Shown here one piece after another: positions 9,451-16,275 of a DNA stretch of 24,763 nt (positions are counted from its first letter, which is position 1; each line of letters starts with the position of its first letter). A model generated the notes under the pieces. That model was given only the letters and a program-made list of their open reading frames with translations, was not told the origin of the DNA and searched no databases. A program made the position numbers and the translations under genes. This stretch comes from DASSFZ01 sp036514635 (lineage in GTDB: Bacteria > Chloroflexota > Anaerolineae > Fen-1058), in the NCBI GenBank assembly GCA_036514635.1, contig DATBWU010000290.1, positions 1 through 24,763 on the forward strand, read 5' to 3'.

Positions 9451-9537
9451 CGCCGCAGTCCAACTGCGGCGAAAACACGAGGCTCGCCGACCGCGTCCTC
9501 GCGGTCGGCCAGGACAGATGCCCGCACGGACGCGGGC
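9451..9537. repeat. Second cluster of three perfect hairpins
   Basis: Stems are seen at 9451-9471 (CGCCGCAGT / ACTGCGGCG, 3-nt loop), 9486-9509 (GCCGACCGCG / CGCGGTCGGC, TCCT loop) and 9520-9537 (GCCCGC / GCGGGC). The organisation is like the cluster at 26-94 but the sequences differ. The cluster lies downstream of the peptidase gene, where it could help terminate transcription, but no T-run follows. Confidence 0.65.
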
Positions 9538-9621
9538 CTCGAGCGGTCTGGTGTCTGTGGGCAACCTGTTAAAAAGCGCAATCCGTGACCGCGCGCAGTA
9601 TATGCGTGTTTTCCAAATGCA

Positions 9622-10707
9622 TCATGGCAATCCTTTATTGTGCCTGGTCAACACCTCTGCGCCATCCGCCGTCACCAACACGGCGTCCTCTAAGCGCACG
9701 GCGATCTCCCCAGGGATGTAGCTGCCCGGCTCCAACATGACTACCATCCCCGGTTGAAGCAGCAGCGTGTTGTATGGCGTGAGGCGCGGCTCTTCGTGTG
9801 GTGACACGCCGACACTATGCCCCGTGTGATGCGGGTACACCGGATAACCGGCATCGGCGATGAATTGCCGCACTTTGCGATCGACCTCGTTCGCGACCGC
9901 GCCCGGCTTGATGAGCGAGATAGCATATTCCAGGGCTTGCCTCACCACGTTGTGCGTCGCCCTTTGCCGGTCGCTCGGCTCGCTCGCGTAGTATACGGCG
10001 CAACTGTCGCTCCAATAACCGTTCAGGCGAGCGCCGAGATCGACGATGAGCGAGTCGCCGGGGCGCAACTCGAAGTCGCCCGGCCATCCGCCGATGTTGT
10101 TTTCCCGACGACTCACGACGCAGTCGTTGCCCAGGGGCACACGCTGACCGGCGGCTCGTGAGATGGCACTCTGAATAACGGCCCACACGTCGATCTCGCG
10201 CTTCCCGGCCCGGGTCGCTTCCCGCGCGGCCGCGTGGCCGGCATCGGCCAGCGCAAAACATCGGCGCAGTGTTTCGATCTCGTCGGCAGTCTTCACCGCC
10301 CGCAATGGATCGAGCAAGCCGTCGATCGAGACGGCATCACTCGGCGCTAAGAAAGCAGGCAGGTGGCGTGCCTCGACGCCTAACGTACCCGCACGGGACC
10401 GGCCAACCAGGCTGCGCACAATGGCTGCAAGATGATCGGCACTGGCGATAGGCGATTCGTAAGTGTAGCCTGGGTAGTTGATGACCGGAACAGCCTGGCT
10501 GGAGAACCAGTCCATCACAATCAGTGTGAATTCCCCGCTTTCGTACCAGACCAGCGGCGGGCCGCCTGCAAACGGATTGGCACCGGTCTGGATCGGCGGT
10601 GCGAAGCCGGTCAACCACGTGACGCTCGCGGGGGCGGCGAAAAGTGCACGGTCGATGCTGCGCGAGCGAAGCAACTCGTGGGCACGGGCGCGTTGCTCAG
10701 TGTGCAT
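9622..10707 (-). CDS. M24 family metallopeptidase (Xaa-Pro aminopeptidase-like)
   Basis: A 361-residue peptidase of the pita-bread fold, predicted to remove N-terminal residues before proline from peptides in the cytoplasm. An N-terminal creatinase-like domain (about 1-140) precedes the catalytic domain. All five metal ligands are visible: Asp in IVDLGARLNGYWSD (two), His in HTGHSVGVSPHEEP, Glu in MLEPGSYIPG, and Glu in AVRLEDAVLV. The frame stays open upstream to 11091. The ATG at 10707 is preceded by GGAAAGGCACAAAC, a good ribosome binding site, and the upstream residues have no family character. It is divergent from the hydrogenase operon and apparently monocistronic. Confidence 0.9.
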   Translation of the reverse strand: MHTEQRARAHELLRSRSIDRALFAAPASVTWLTGFAPPIQTGANPFAGGPPLVWYESGEFTLIVMDWFSSQAVPVINYPGYTYESPIASADHLAAIVRSLVGRSRAGTLGVEARHLPAFLAPSDAVSIDGLLDPLRAVKTADEIETLRRCFALADAGHAAAREATRAGKREIDVWAVIQSAISRAAGQRVPLGNDCVVSRRENNIGGWPGDFELRPGDSLIVDLGARLNGYWSDSCAVYYASEPSDRQRATHNVVRQALEYAISLIKPGAVANEVDRKVRQFIADAGYPVYPHHTGHSVGVSPHEEPRLTPYNTLLLQPGMVVMLEPGSYIPGEIAVRLEDAVLVTADGAEVLTRHNKGLP

Positions 10708-10960
10708 GTTTGTGCCTTTCCGAGGTGATGGGGTCAGTATAACGCATTTTGGGGGGAGCCGGCTTCTAAATTGCCCCAGGCGCTTCTTATGGGGAAACTT
10801 CGACCTGCTAATCGGCCTGTTATGTGCATGATGTGCGTCACTGGAACTGCTTGTGTATAAGTTTACAATATGACATCGGAGTGAGGCGGCACAGAATTGC
10901 CCGATTTTTCGGTGGCTGGTGGCCGCCCGTAGTGCCGACTCGGACCAGCAAGGAGGGTCG
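10708..10960. promoter_or_regulatory. Divergent promoter region, peptidase/hydrogenase operon
   Basis: This 253-nt non-coding region lies between two divergent genes. On the plus strand a TACAAT (10864-10869) overlaps a Rex-like palindrome and could be the hydrogenase -10. On the minus strand TATACT (10741-10736) lies 29 nt before the peptidase start. Neither has a clear -35. The hydrogenase ribosome binding site AAGGAGGGTCG is at 10950-10960. Confidence 0.45.
10851..10868 (+). promoter_or_regulatory. Candidate Rex (NADH-sensing repressor) operator
   Basis: TTGTGTATAAGTTTACAA matches the general Rex pattern TTGTGAANNNNTTCACAA at 12 of 14 defined positions. It lies about 92 nt before the hydB start and overlaps a TACAAT -10 candidate. 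Rex releases DNA when NADH is high, and NAD(P)-linked hydrogenases are known Rex targets. The site is seen in the sequence; the regulation is inferred. Confidence 0.45.
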
Positions 10961-12013
10961 ATGGGTCTTCGTGTGATCGAAAAAGAAGCGATGGGGCGCT
11001 TTGTCGCCTCGCTGCAAGGCCAATACCGGGTCGCCGGCCCCCGGCCGGTCGAGGGCCAGTACATTTTCGCCGATGTGGAGTCGCCGGACAATCTACATCT
11101 GGATTATACCCAAACGGTGATCCCTCCCAAGAAGTACCTGCTGCCACAGCGTGAGGAATTGATGCATTTCCAAGTGGATGGCAGCCAGATTGAACCGATC
11201 TTCGACGGTCGGCCGACAGTGGTGCTGGGCGTGCACACGTGCGACTTGCACGCCATTCAATTGCTGGATAAGGTCTTCAGCGCCGGCTTTGCCGATCAAT
11301 ACTATCGGAGACGGCGGGAAAACACGCTGCTGATCAGCATCGAGTGCCTGAGACCGTGCACCAAGCATTCGTTCTGCAAGAGTATGGGCACGCTGTCGGC
11401 AACCGACACCTTCGATCTGCACCTGACCGACCTGGGCGACGTGTACGCCGTGGACATTGGGACTCAGCGGGGCGAGGCTCTGCTGGAGCAGCACGCCGAA
11501 ACGCGCACGGCGGACGACGGCGACATGCAGCGCCTGAATGCCCTGCTCGCCGAGAAATGGCCGCACTTCTCGTATCGACTGGACTTCGACGTGAGCGAGC
11601 TGCCATCGCTGATGCGCGTGAGTTACAACCATCGATTGTGGGACGAGCTGGGCAAGCGCTGCCTGGCTTGCGGGTCGTGCACCAACGTCTGCCCGACGTG
11701 TTACTGCTTCAACGTTCAAGACGAAGTGGACTTCGCGCTTTCTGTGGGCAAGCGCACCCGCACGTGGGATTCCTGCCAGTTGGATGAATTCGCCACGGTG
11801 GCCGGTGGGCACGACTTTCGACCGACGCGGGCGGCGCGGCAACGCCATCGCTTCATGCGCAAGGGCCATTACCAAACCGAGGCTTACCACCTGTTGGGCT
11901 GCGTCGGTTGTGGGCGCTGTGCGCAGGCTTGCCTGGCAAACATCTCCCCGGTCGAGACATTCAATACGCTCTACCACGAGCGCGCCGGCGCTAGCAAGGA
12001 GAAGACCGAATGA
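10961..12013 (+). CDS. hydB: [NiFe]-hydrogenase (group 3b type) beta subunit, Fe-S protein
   Basis: A 350-residue subunit homologous to sulfhydrogenase beta/AsrA-type proteins. It relays electrons between the diaphorase and the hydrogenase module through two C-terminal [4Fe-4S] clusters. Ligands are Cys234, 237, 240 and 244 (CLACGSCTNVC) and Cys314, 317, 320 and 324 (CVGCGRCAQAC). Extra cysteines (Cys247, 249) follow the first set, as in the family. An upstream GTG at 10919 is possible, but the ATG used here has a near-perfect AAGGAGG ribosome binding site 4 nt upstream. Its last codon overlaps the next start (ATGA). First gene of the operon, beta-gamma-delta-alpha in order as in Pyrococcus HydBGDA. 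Confidence 0.9.
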   Translation: MGLRVIEKEAMGRFVASLQGQYRVAGPRPVEGQYIFADVESPDNLHLDYTQTVIPPKKYLLPQREELMHFQVDGSQIEPIFDGRPTVVLGVHTCDLHAIQLLDKVFSAGFADQYYRRRRENTLLISIECLRPCTKHSFCKSMGTLSATDTFDLHLTDLGDVYAVDIGTQRGEALLEQHAETRTADDGDMQRLNALLAEKWPHFSYRLDFDVSELPSLMRVSYNHRLWDELGKRCLACGSCTNVCPTCYCFNVQDEVDFALSVGKRTRTWDSCQLDEFATVAGGHDFRPTRAARQRHRFMRKGHYQTEAYHLLGCVGCGRCAQACLANISPVETFNTLYHERAGASKEKTE

Positions 12014-12864
12014 CCGAATTGCTCGACACGCTCGAAGCGTCGATTTACCTGCCCCAGCCGGCGCGCATCGTCGACGTGCGGCCCTTGACAGCCCTGGAAA
12101 AGCTATTCACGCTGGAATTGCCGCGCGGCCTGACGTTGAGTCACCGGCCCGGCCAGTTCGTCGAAGTCTCGGCTTTCGGCGTGGGTGAAGCACCGATCTC
12201 GATTTCCTCGTCGCCCAGCCGCAGCAATGGAACGTTCGAGTTGTGCGTGCGGCAGGCCGGCAACGTGACCGGCGTGCTGCACCGTATGGAGCCTGGGCAG
12301 GTCGTCGGGGTGCGTGGCCCGTTCGGGCACGGCTTTCCGATCGAGCAATTCCGGGGTAAGGACCTCTTGTTCGCGCCAGGCGGATTGGGGCTTGCGCCGC
12401 TGCGCTCGCTGATCAATCAGGTGCTCGACGAGCGGGGCCGGTTTGGGCGCGTGACCATCCTGTATGGGGCGAAGCATCCCTCCGAGTTGCTATTCACCGA
12501 CGAGTTGGCCGAGTGGGCCAAGCGAGGCGACATCGAGGTGCGCGTCACGGTCGATCGCCCGGACGAAAACTGGAAGGGCAACGTCGGGGTGATCACCACC
12601 CTCTTCTCCAAGGTACAGGTCTATGCCCGCAACACGGTGGCGGTCACCTGCGGGCCGCCGGTGATGTATCGCTTCGTGTTGATGGAATTGCTGGGCAAAG
12701 GCATCCCCGAAGGCAACATCTGGCTGTCGCTCGAGCGGCGCATGAAGTGCGGCGTGGGCAAGTGCGGTCACTGCCAGATCAACCACGTGTACACTTGTCG
12801 ATCCGGCCCGGTATTCTCGTATGCCGAGATCAAGAACACGGGTTTGTCGGAGGCACTCGCATGA
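12010..12864 (+). CDS. hydG: [NiFe]-hydrogenase (group 3b type) gamma subunit, FAD/NAD(P) diaphorase
   Basis: A 284-residue ferredoxin-NADP reductase-fold subunit that would exchange electrons with NAD(P)(H). The FAD-binding motif PISISSSPS lies at about 62-70 and the nucleotide-binding LFAPGGLGLAPLRSL at about 119-133. A C-terminal [2Fe-2S] binding segment has Cys247, 252, 255 and 263 (CGVGKCGHCQ...YTC), as in dihydroorotate dehydrogenase B electron transfer subunits. The start overlaps hydB and the stop overlaps hydD, both by ATGA, so all three are probably translationally coupled. Choice of NADP over NAD cannot be told from the sequence alone. Confidence 0.9.
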   Translation: MTELLDTLEASIYLPQPARIVDVRPLTALEKLFTLELPRGLTLSHRPGQFVEVSAFGVGEAPISISSSPSRSNGTFELCVRQAGNVTGVLHRMEPGQVVGVRGPFGHGFPIEQFRGKDLLFAPGGLGLAPLRSLINQVLDERGRFGRVTILYGAKHPSELLFTDELAEWAKRGDIEVRVTVDRPDENWKGNVGVITTLFSKVQVYARNTVAVTCGPPVMYRFVLMELLGKGIPEGNIWLSLERRMKCGVGKCGHCQINHVYTCRSGPVFSYAEIKNTGLSEALA

Positions 12865-13667
12865 GCAAGCCCCAGATCGCTTTCTTCGACTTCACCAGTT
12901 GCGAAGGCTGCCAGCTCACCGTCGTCGATTCTCTGCAAACGCATCTGGACTTGTTGGATGCTGTGGAGATCGTGCAGTTTCGCGAGGCGATGACGGACAA
13001 GCGCGACGATTACGAGATCGCCTTCATCGAAGGCTCGTGCACCCGCAAGTCCGATGAAGATCGGTTGACGCGCATCCGCGAACAGGCGAAAATCGTGGTG
13101 GCGCTCGGCGCGTGCGCGCACCTGGGCGGTGTCAACGCGCTCCGCAACAGCCGGCCGCTCGACGAAGTCACTCAGTACGTGTACGGCGATTCCGGCGATG
13201 GGACCGACGTGTACCCCTATCGCCGCCCGCGCGTGAAAGACGAGTTGTTGCACGTATCGCCGCTGGCCCAGCCCATCGACGCGATCATTCGGGTGGATGC
13301 GATCCTGCCCGGTTGCCCGATCGACCGCGAGGAGTTCGTGCGCGTCACCAAGCAGCTGCTCCTGGGCTACTTGCCGCGCCTGCCGGAATATCCGCTGTGC
13401 GTCGAGTGCAAGCTGAAAGAGAATGTCTGCCTGTTCCACCGTGGGAAGACGTGCCTGGGGCCGGTCGCGCGTGCCGGTTGCGGCGCAATCTGCCCGACCT
13501 ACGGCGACGGCTGCGAAGGTTGCCGGGGGATCATCGCCAAGCCCAACGTGGACGGAATGCACAGCGTGCTGCAAGAGGCCGGCCTGAGCGTGGATGACAT
13601 TCAGGATCACTTCACGCTCTTCGGCACCTATCAGATAGACAAAGGACGATCGGCGAAGGGCGGATGA
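12861..13667 (+). CDS. hydD: [NiFe]-hydrogenase (group 3b type) delta (small) subunit
   Basis: A 268-residue small subunit without a twin-arginine signal, so cytoplasmic. The proximal-cluster motif FTSCEGCQLT has Cys14 and Cys17, with the further ligands in GACAHLG and LPGCPID. A C-terminal cysteine-rich segment (CVECKLKENVC ... CGAICPTYGDGCEGC) provides the other two Fe-S clusters. The frame is open upstream to 12513, but that part is the shadow of hydG. The ATG overlaps the hydG stop. It is separated from the large subunit gene by a 169-nt gap holding a repeat element. Confidence 0.93.
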   Translation: MSKPQIAFFDFTSCEGCQLTVVDSLQTHLDLLDAVEIVQFREAMTDKRDDYEIAFIEGSCTRKSDEDRLTRIREQAKIVVALGACAHLGGVNALRNSRPLDEVTQYVYGDSGDGTDVYPYRRPRVKDELLHVSPLAQPIDAIIRVDAILPGCPIDREEFVRVTKQLLLGYLPRLPEYPLCVECKLKENVCLFHRGKTCLGPVARAGCGAICPTYGDGCEGCRGIIAKPNVDGMHSVLQEAGLSVDDIQDHFTLFGTYQIDKGRSAKGG

Positions 13668-13836
13668 CGAAGGCGTTCGCTCTTCCTCATTCCCACAGGA
13701 CTGGCTCTCGCGACTTTAGCGGGAAGTGAACCGCGAAGGCGCGAAGGGCGCCAAGTTTTGTCACTACTTTGCGCTCTTGGTGTCTTTGCGGTGAGATTTT
13801 TCCCGCTAAACCCGGAAGAGCCGCAGGACTCTAGCG
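13668..13836. other. 169-nt gap between small and large hydrogenase subunit genes
   Basis: There is no gene. The gap contains the inverted-repeat element at 13703-13823. A weak ribosome binding site (CAGGACT) precedes hydA. Confidence 0.55.
13703..13823 (-). mobile_element. MITE-like inverted-repeat element, copy 1
   Basis: Nested inverted repeats include TTTAGCGGGAA (13715-13725) / TTCCCGCTAAA (13800-13810), GCGCGAAGGGCGCC inside, and outer GGCTCTC / AAGAGCC ends. Its reverse complement aligns end to end with 18163-18308, sharing CGGCTCTTCCGG, GCGGGAAAAA, CTCACCGCAAAG, AAAACTTGGCGC, GCGCCTTCGCGGTTC and GAGAGCC. The copy sits inside the hydrogenase operon between hydD and hydA. Confidence 0.6.
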
Positions 13837-15150
13837 ATGACAACACGACAAATTGACCCGGCCACTAGCGTGGCAGTTGACGTTCATTACCTGACCCGCG
13901 TCGAAGGGCATGGCAACATCGTCGTCGATGTCCAGCGCGGCGAGCTGAAGCGCTGCGAATTACAGATCGTCGAGACGCCGCGCTTCTTCGAGGCGATGCT
14001 GCGCGGGCGGCCTTACGGCGAAGCGCCGCACATCTCCTCACGCATCTGCGGCATCTGCTCGGTCGGCCACCAGACGACCTCGCTGCAAGCGCTCGAAGCT
14101 GCGCTCGGCGTGCAACTCTCCGAGCAGGCTCGGCTGCTGCGCAAGCTGATCTTCCACGGCGAGATACTGGACAGCCATGTCTTGCACGTATACATGCTCG
14201 TCGCGCCCGACTTTTTCGGCGCGGGCAGTGTGCTGCCCCTCGCCGCCAGCCACCCGCAGGTGGTGCTGCGCGCGCTGCGCATGAAGAAGGCGGCGGGCGA
14301 CCTGTGCGCCGCGATCGGCGGGCGGCACACGCACCCCATCGCGATGTGCGTCGGCGGCTTCACACACCTGCCCGCGCAGGCTGATCTGGAGAAGCTGCGC
14401 GCCCGCCTGGACGCGATGCGCGCCGACGTAGATGCGACCGTCGAACTATTCCAGTCACTCACCCTGCCGGACTTCGAGCGCGACACCGAGTACATCGCGC
14501 TGCGCCAGCCCGACGAGTACGCCTTCATCGGCGGGACGATCACCTCCACCGACGGTCGCCAGCTACCGATCACCGATTACCGCGAAGTGACGAACGAATA
14601 CCTGAATCCGCACTCGACGGCCAAGCACGCGCGCCATCAGCGGGATGCCTACATGGTCGGCGCGCTGGCGCGCTTCAACGTCAACCACGATCGGCTGCAC
14701 CCGCGTGCGCAGGCTGCCGCTACAGCGCTAGGGCTGAAACCGACCTGCACCAACCCGTACATGAACTCGATCGCGCAGGTCATCGAGATCGTGCATTGCG
14801 TGGAAGATGCAATCGCGAAACTGGATGCGCTGCTCGCACGCGGCATCCAGCCGGAGACGCTGCCGGCGATCGAGGTTCGGGCGTGCGAAGGTGTCGGCGC
14901 GTGCGAAGTGCCGCGCGGCACGTTGTATCACCACTATCGCATCGGCGATGATGGGCGGATCGCGGGCGCGAACTGCATCATCCCCACCGGGCAGAACCTG
15001 GCGAACATCGAGGCCGACATGCGCGCGCTCGTGCCGAGTATCCTGGATCGAGCGCAGGACGAGATTCGGCTGGCGCTGGAGATGCTGGTGCGGGCTTACG
15101 ATCCGTGCATCTCGTGTGCGACGCACATGCTCGACGTGCAGTTCGAGTAA
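13837..15150 (+). CDS. hydA: [NiFe]-hydrogenase (group 3b type) alpha (large) subunit
   Basis: A 437-residue catalytic subunit that binds the NiFe(CN)2CO site and oxidises or evolves H2. The N-terminal motif RVEGHGNI (21-28) is followed by L1 RICGICSVGH (69-78) with Cys71 and Cys74. The C-terminal L2 DPCISCATH has Cys424 and Cys427, giving the four Ni ligands with no selenocysteine. After His430 only MLDVQFE remains, a short tail of the kind removed by a maturation endopeptidase, which is encoded next. The subunit set and gene order make group 3b most likely; 3c or 3d is less likely because a HydB/HydG diaphorase is present and HoxFU is not. Confidence 0.93.
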   Translation: MTTRQIDPATSVAVDVHYLTRVEGHGNIVVDVQRGELKRCELQIVETPRFFEAMLRGRPYGEAPHISSRICGICSVGHQTTSLQALEAALGVQLSEQARLLRKLIFHGEILDSHVLHVYMLVAPDFFGAGSVLPLAASHPQVVLRALRMKKAAGDLCAAIGGRHTHPIAMCVGGFTHLPAQADLEKLRARLDAMRADVDATVELFQSLTLPDFERDTEYIALRQPDEYAFIGGTITSTDGRQLPITDYREVTNEYLNPHSTAKHARHQRDAYMVGALARFNVNHDRLHPRAQAAATALGLKPTCTNPYMNSIAQVIEIVHCVEDAIAKLDALLARGIQPETLPAIEVRACEGVGACEVPRGTLYHHYRIGDDGRIAGANCIIPTGQNLANIEADMRALVPSILDRAQDEIRLALEMLVRAYDPCISCATHMLDVQFE

Positions 15151-15180
15151 CACGTATAACGTTTTACGCTTCACGTTTTA
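15150..15180. repeat. AACGT-family spacer repeat, copy D
   Basis: The 40-nt spacer between hydA and the protease gene consists of CACGTATAACGTTTTACGCT followed by TCACGTTTTA. It is a diverged member of the family at 121-162, 1078-1120 and 2121-2175. It starts at the last base of the hydA stop codon. Confidence 0.55.
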
Positions 15181-15190
15181 GCAGGCGACG

Positions 15191-15679
15191 ATGGCTACAG
15201 CAGAGACACTCGTTCTCGGTCTAGGCAACCCGCTGCGCGGCGATGATGGTGTCGGCCCGGCCATCGCCGCGTGGCTCCAAAAACACGGCGCGCCGCCCGG
15301 CGTGGACGTGGTAGACGATGGCGCGGCGGGTATCGACCTGGTCTCGACGTGGGCGGGCTATCGCCGGGTCTTCATCGTCGACGCGGCCAACATGGCGCGC
15401 GCGCCCGGCGAATGGGTGCGCTTCACGCCCGACACGGCTCGCCTGGAGAACGGCGAGTCATCCGGCATGACCTTGCACAACGCCGGCCTGGCCGATGCAC
15501 TGGCGCTGGGTGCAACGCTCGGCCTGCTGCCCGAACACGTGGTGATCTACGGCGTGCAGCCGGCCCGGCTCGACTGGTCGCCTGAACTGAGTGCCGAGGT
15601 GCAGGCGGCTGTGCCGGCCGTGGGCTACGCTCTTCTGCAGGACATTGGGGGTCAACATGGCAAAGATTCTGATCATTGA
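15191..15679 (+). CDS. Hydrogenase maturation protease
   Basis: A 162-residue endopeptidase of the HycI/HoxW/HyaD family, which removes the C-terminal tail of the large subunit after nickel insertion. The signature LGLGNPLRGDDGVG is at residues 9-22, with Ni-sensing acidic residues in GDDGVG and VDAAN, and the late histidine in TLHNAGLADAL. The length is normal. It follows hydA by 40 nt, and its 3' end overlaps the response regulator gene by 23 nt. Its substrate is presumably the adjacent HydA. Confidence 0.92.
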   Translation: MATAETLVLGLGNPLRGDDGVGPAIAAWLQKHGAPPGVDVVDDGAAGIDLVSTWAGYRRVFIVDAANMARAPGEWVRFTPDTARLENGESSGMTLHNAGLADALALGATLGLLPEHVVIYGVQPARLDWSPELSAEVQAAVPAVGYALLQDIGGQHGKDSDH

Positions 15680-16055
15680 CGACGATCCCGACATCGTGCT
15701 GGCGACGCGCCTGTGTCTGGAGAGCGCCGGCCACCAGATATTCGAGGCAAACAACGGCGAAAAGGGCCTGCACCTGGTGGAGGAGATCAAGCCGGACTTG
15801 ATCATCCTCGACGTGATGATGGATACTGCGACCGAGGGCTTTCAAGTGTCGCTCAAGCTGCGCAGCCCGGAGCCAGCTTCCCCACTGGCGGCCTACCGCC
15901 AAATCCCGATCTTGATGCTCACCGCGCTGCACAGCACCACCGATCTGCGCTTCGCGCCCGATCAGGATTACCTGCCCGTGGACGCCTTCATCGACAAGCC
16001 AATCGACCCGGACGCTCTGATCAAGAAGGTGAATGAGCTCTTAGAGACTGTCTGA
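15657..16055 (+). CDS. CheY-like response regulator, receiver domain only
   Basis: A 132-residue stand-alone receiver. The acidic pocket is Asp8-Asp9-Asp10 (IIDDDPD), the phosphoacceptor is Asp52 (IILDVMM), followed by Thr89 (LMLTALH) and Lys114 (IDKPID). The segments after beta-3 (SLKLRSPEPASPLAAYRQ) and beta-4 are longer than in CheY. No output domain follows. The ATG at 15657 was chosen because the family begins there; the extension to 15591 is a shadow of the protease. It overlaps the protease gene, and its stop codon lies inside the left terminal repeat of the element at 16041-16263. It probably pairs with the kinase downstream. Confidence 0.88.
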   Translation: MAKILIIDDDPDIVLATRLCLESAGHQIFEANNGEKGLHLVEEIKPDLIILDVMMDTATEGFQVSLKLRSPEPASPLAAYRQIPILMLTALHSTTDLRFAPDQDYLPVDAFIDKPIDPDALIKKVNELLETV

Positions 16056-16263
16056 AACCTCACCACCACGCCCCCGCCCAGCGCGCCCCCGCTGCTTCGC
16101 AGCGGACAGGGCGTGTCCGACGCTTCGCGTCGGGGGCGCGCCAGGCGAGACTCCACCCCCTGAAGGGGGCAAGCGACACAAAGAAACACCAAGAAAACTT
16201 GGAGAGACTTGGTGTCTTGGTGACTTGGTGGTTATCATAGCGGCCTTTTCAGACAGGCTCTCA
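16041..16263. mobile_element. MITE-like element with 17-bp imperfect terminal repeats
   Basis: TTAGAGACTGTCTGAAA (16041-16057) and the reverse complement of 16247-16263 (TGAGAGCCTGTCTGAAA) agree at 15 of 17 positions and bound 223 bp. Inside are small hairpins (GCTGCTTCGCAGC, CCGACGCTTCGCGTCGG) and a CACCAAG/CTTGGTG tandem inverted repeat near 16180-16233. There is no coding capacity. The left terminus supplies the response regulator stop codon, and the right terminus ends 12 nt before the kinase start. Confidence 0.6.
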
Positions 16264-16275
16264 GAAAACGTGCAG

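Larger units (their letters stand above)
9279..9621. other. 343-nt intergenic region between peptidase and envelope operon
   Basis: I find no gene here. The region holds the candidate promoter at 9322-9327 and three perfect hairpins at 9451-9537. A 68-residue reading frame (9375-9581, minus) merely translates the hairpins and has no family features. Confidence 0.6.

Noticed and set aside
9375..9581. Small 68-residue gene on the minus strand
   Set aside because: Its sequence is a translation of three hairpins, it has no ribosome binding site I can support, and it has no recognisable domain.
10708..11091. N-terminal extension of the M24 peptidase
   Set aside because: It would run through the divergent promoter region and into hydB, and the ATG at 10707 has a good ribosome binding site.
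12513..13667. Longer form of the hydrogenase small subunit starting at 12513
   Set aside because: The first 116 codons overlap hydG in another frame and have no family similarity. The ATG at 12861 overlaps the hydG stop and starts the conserved sequence.
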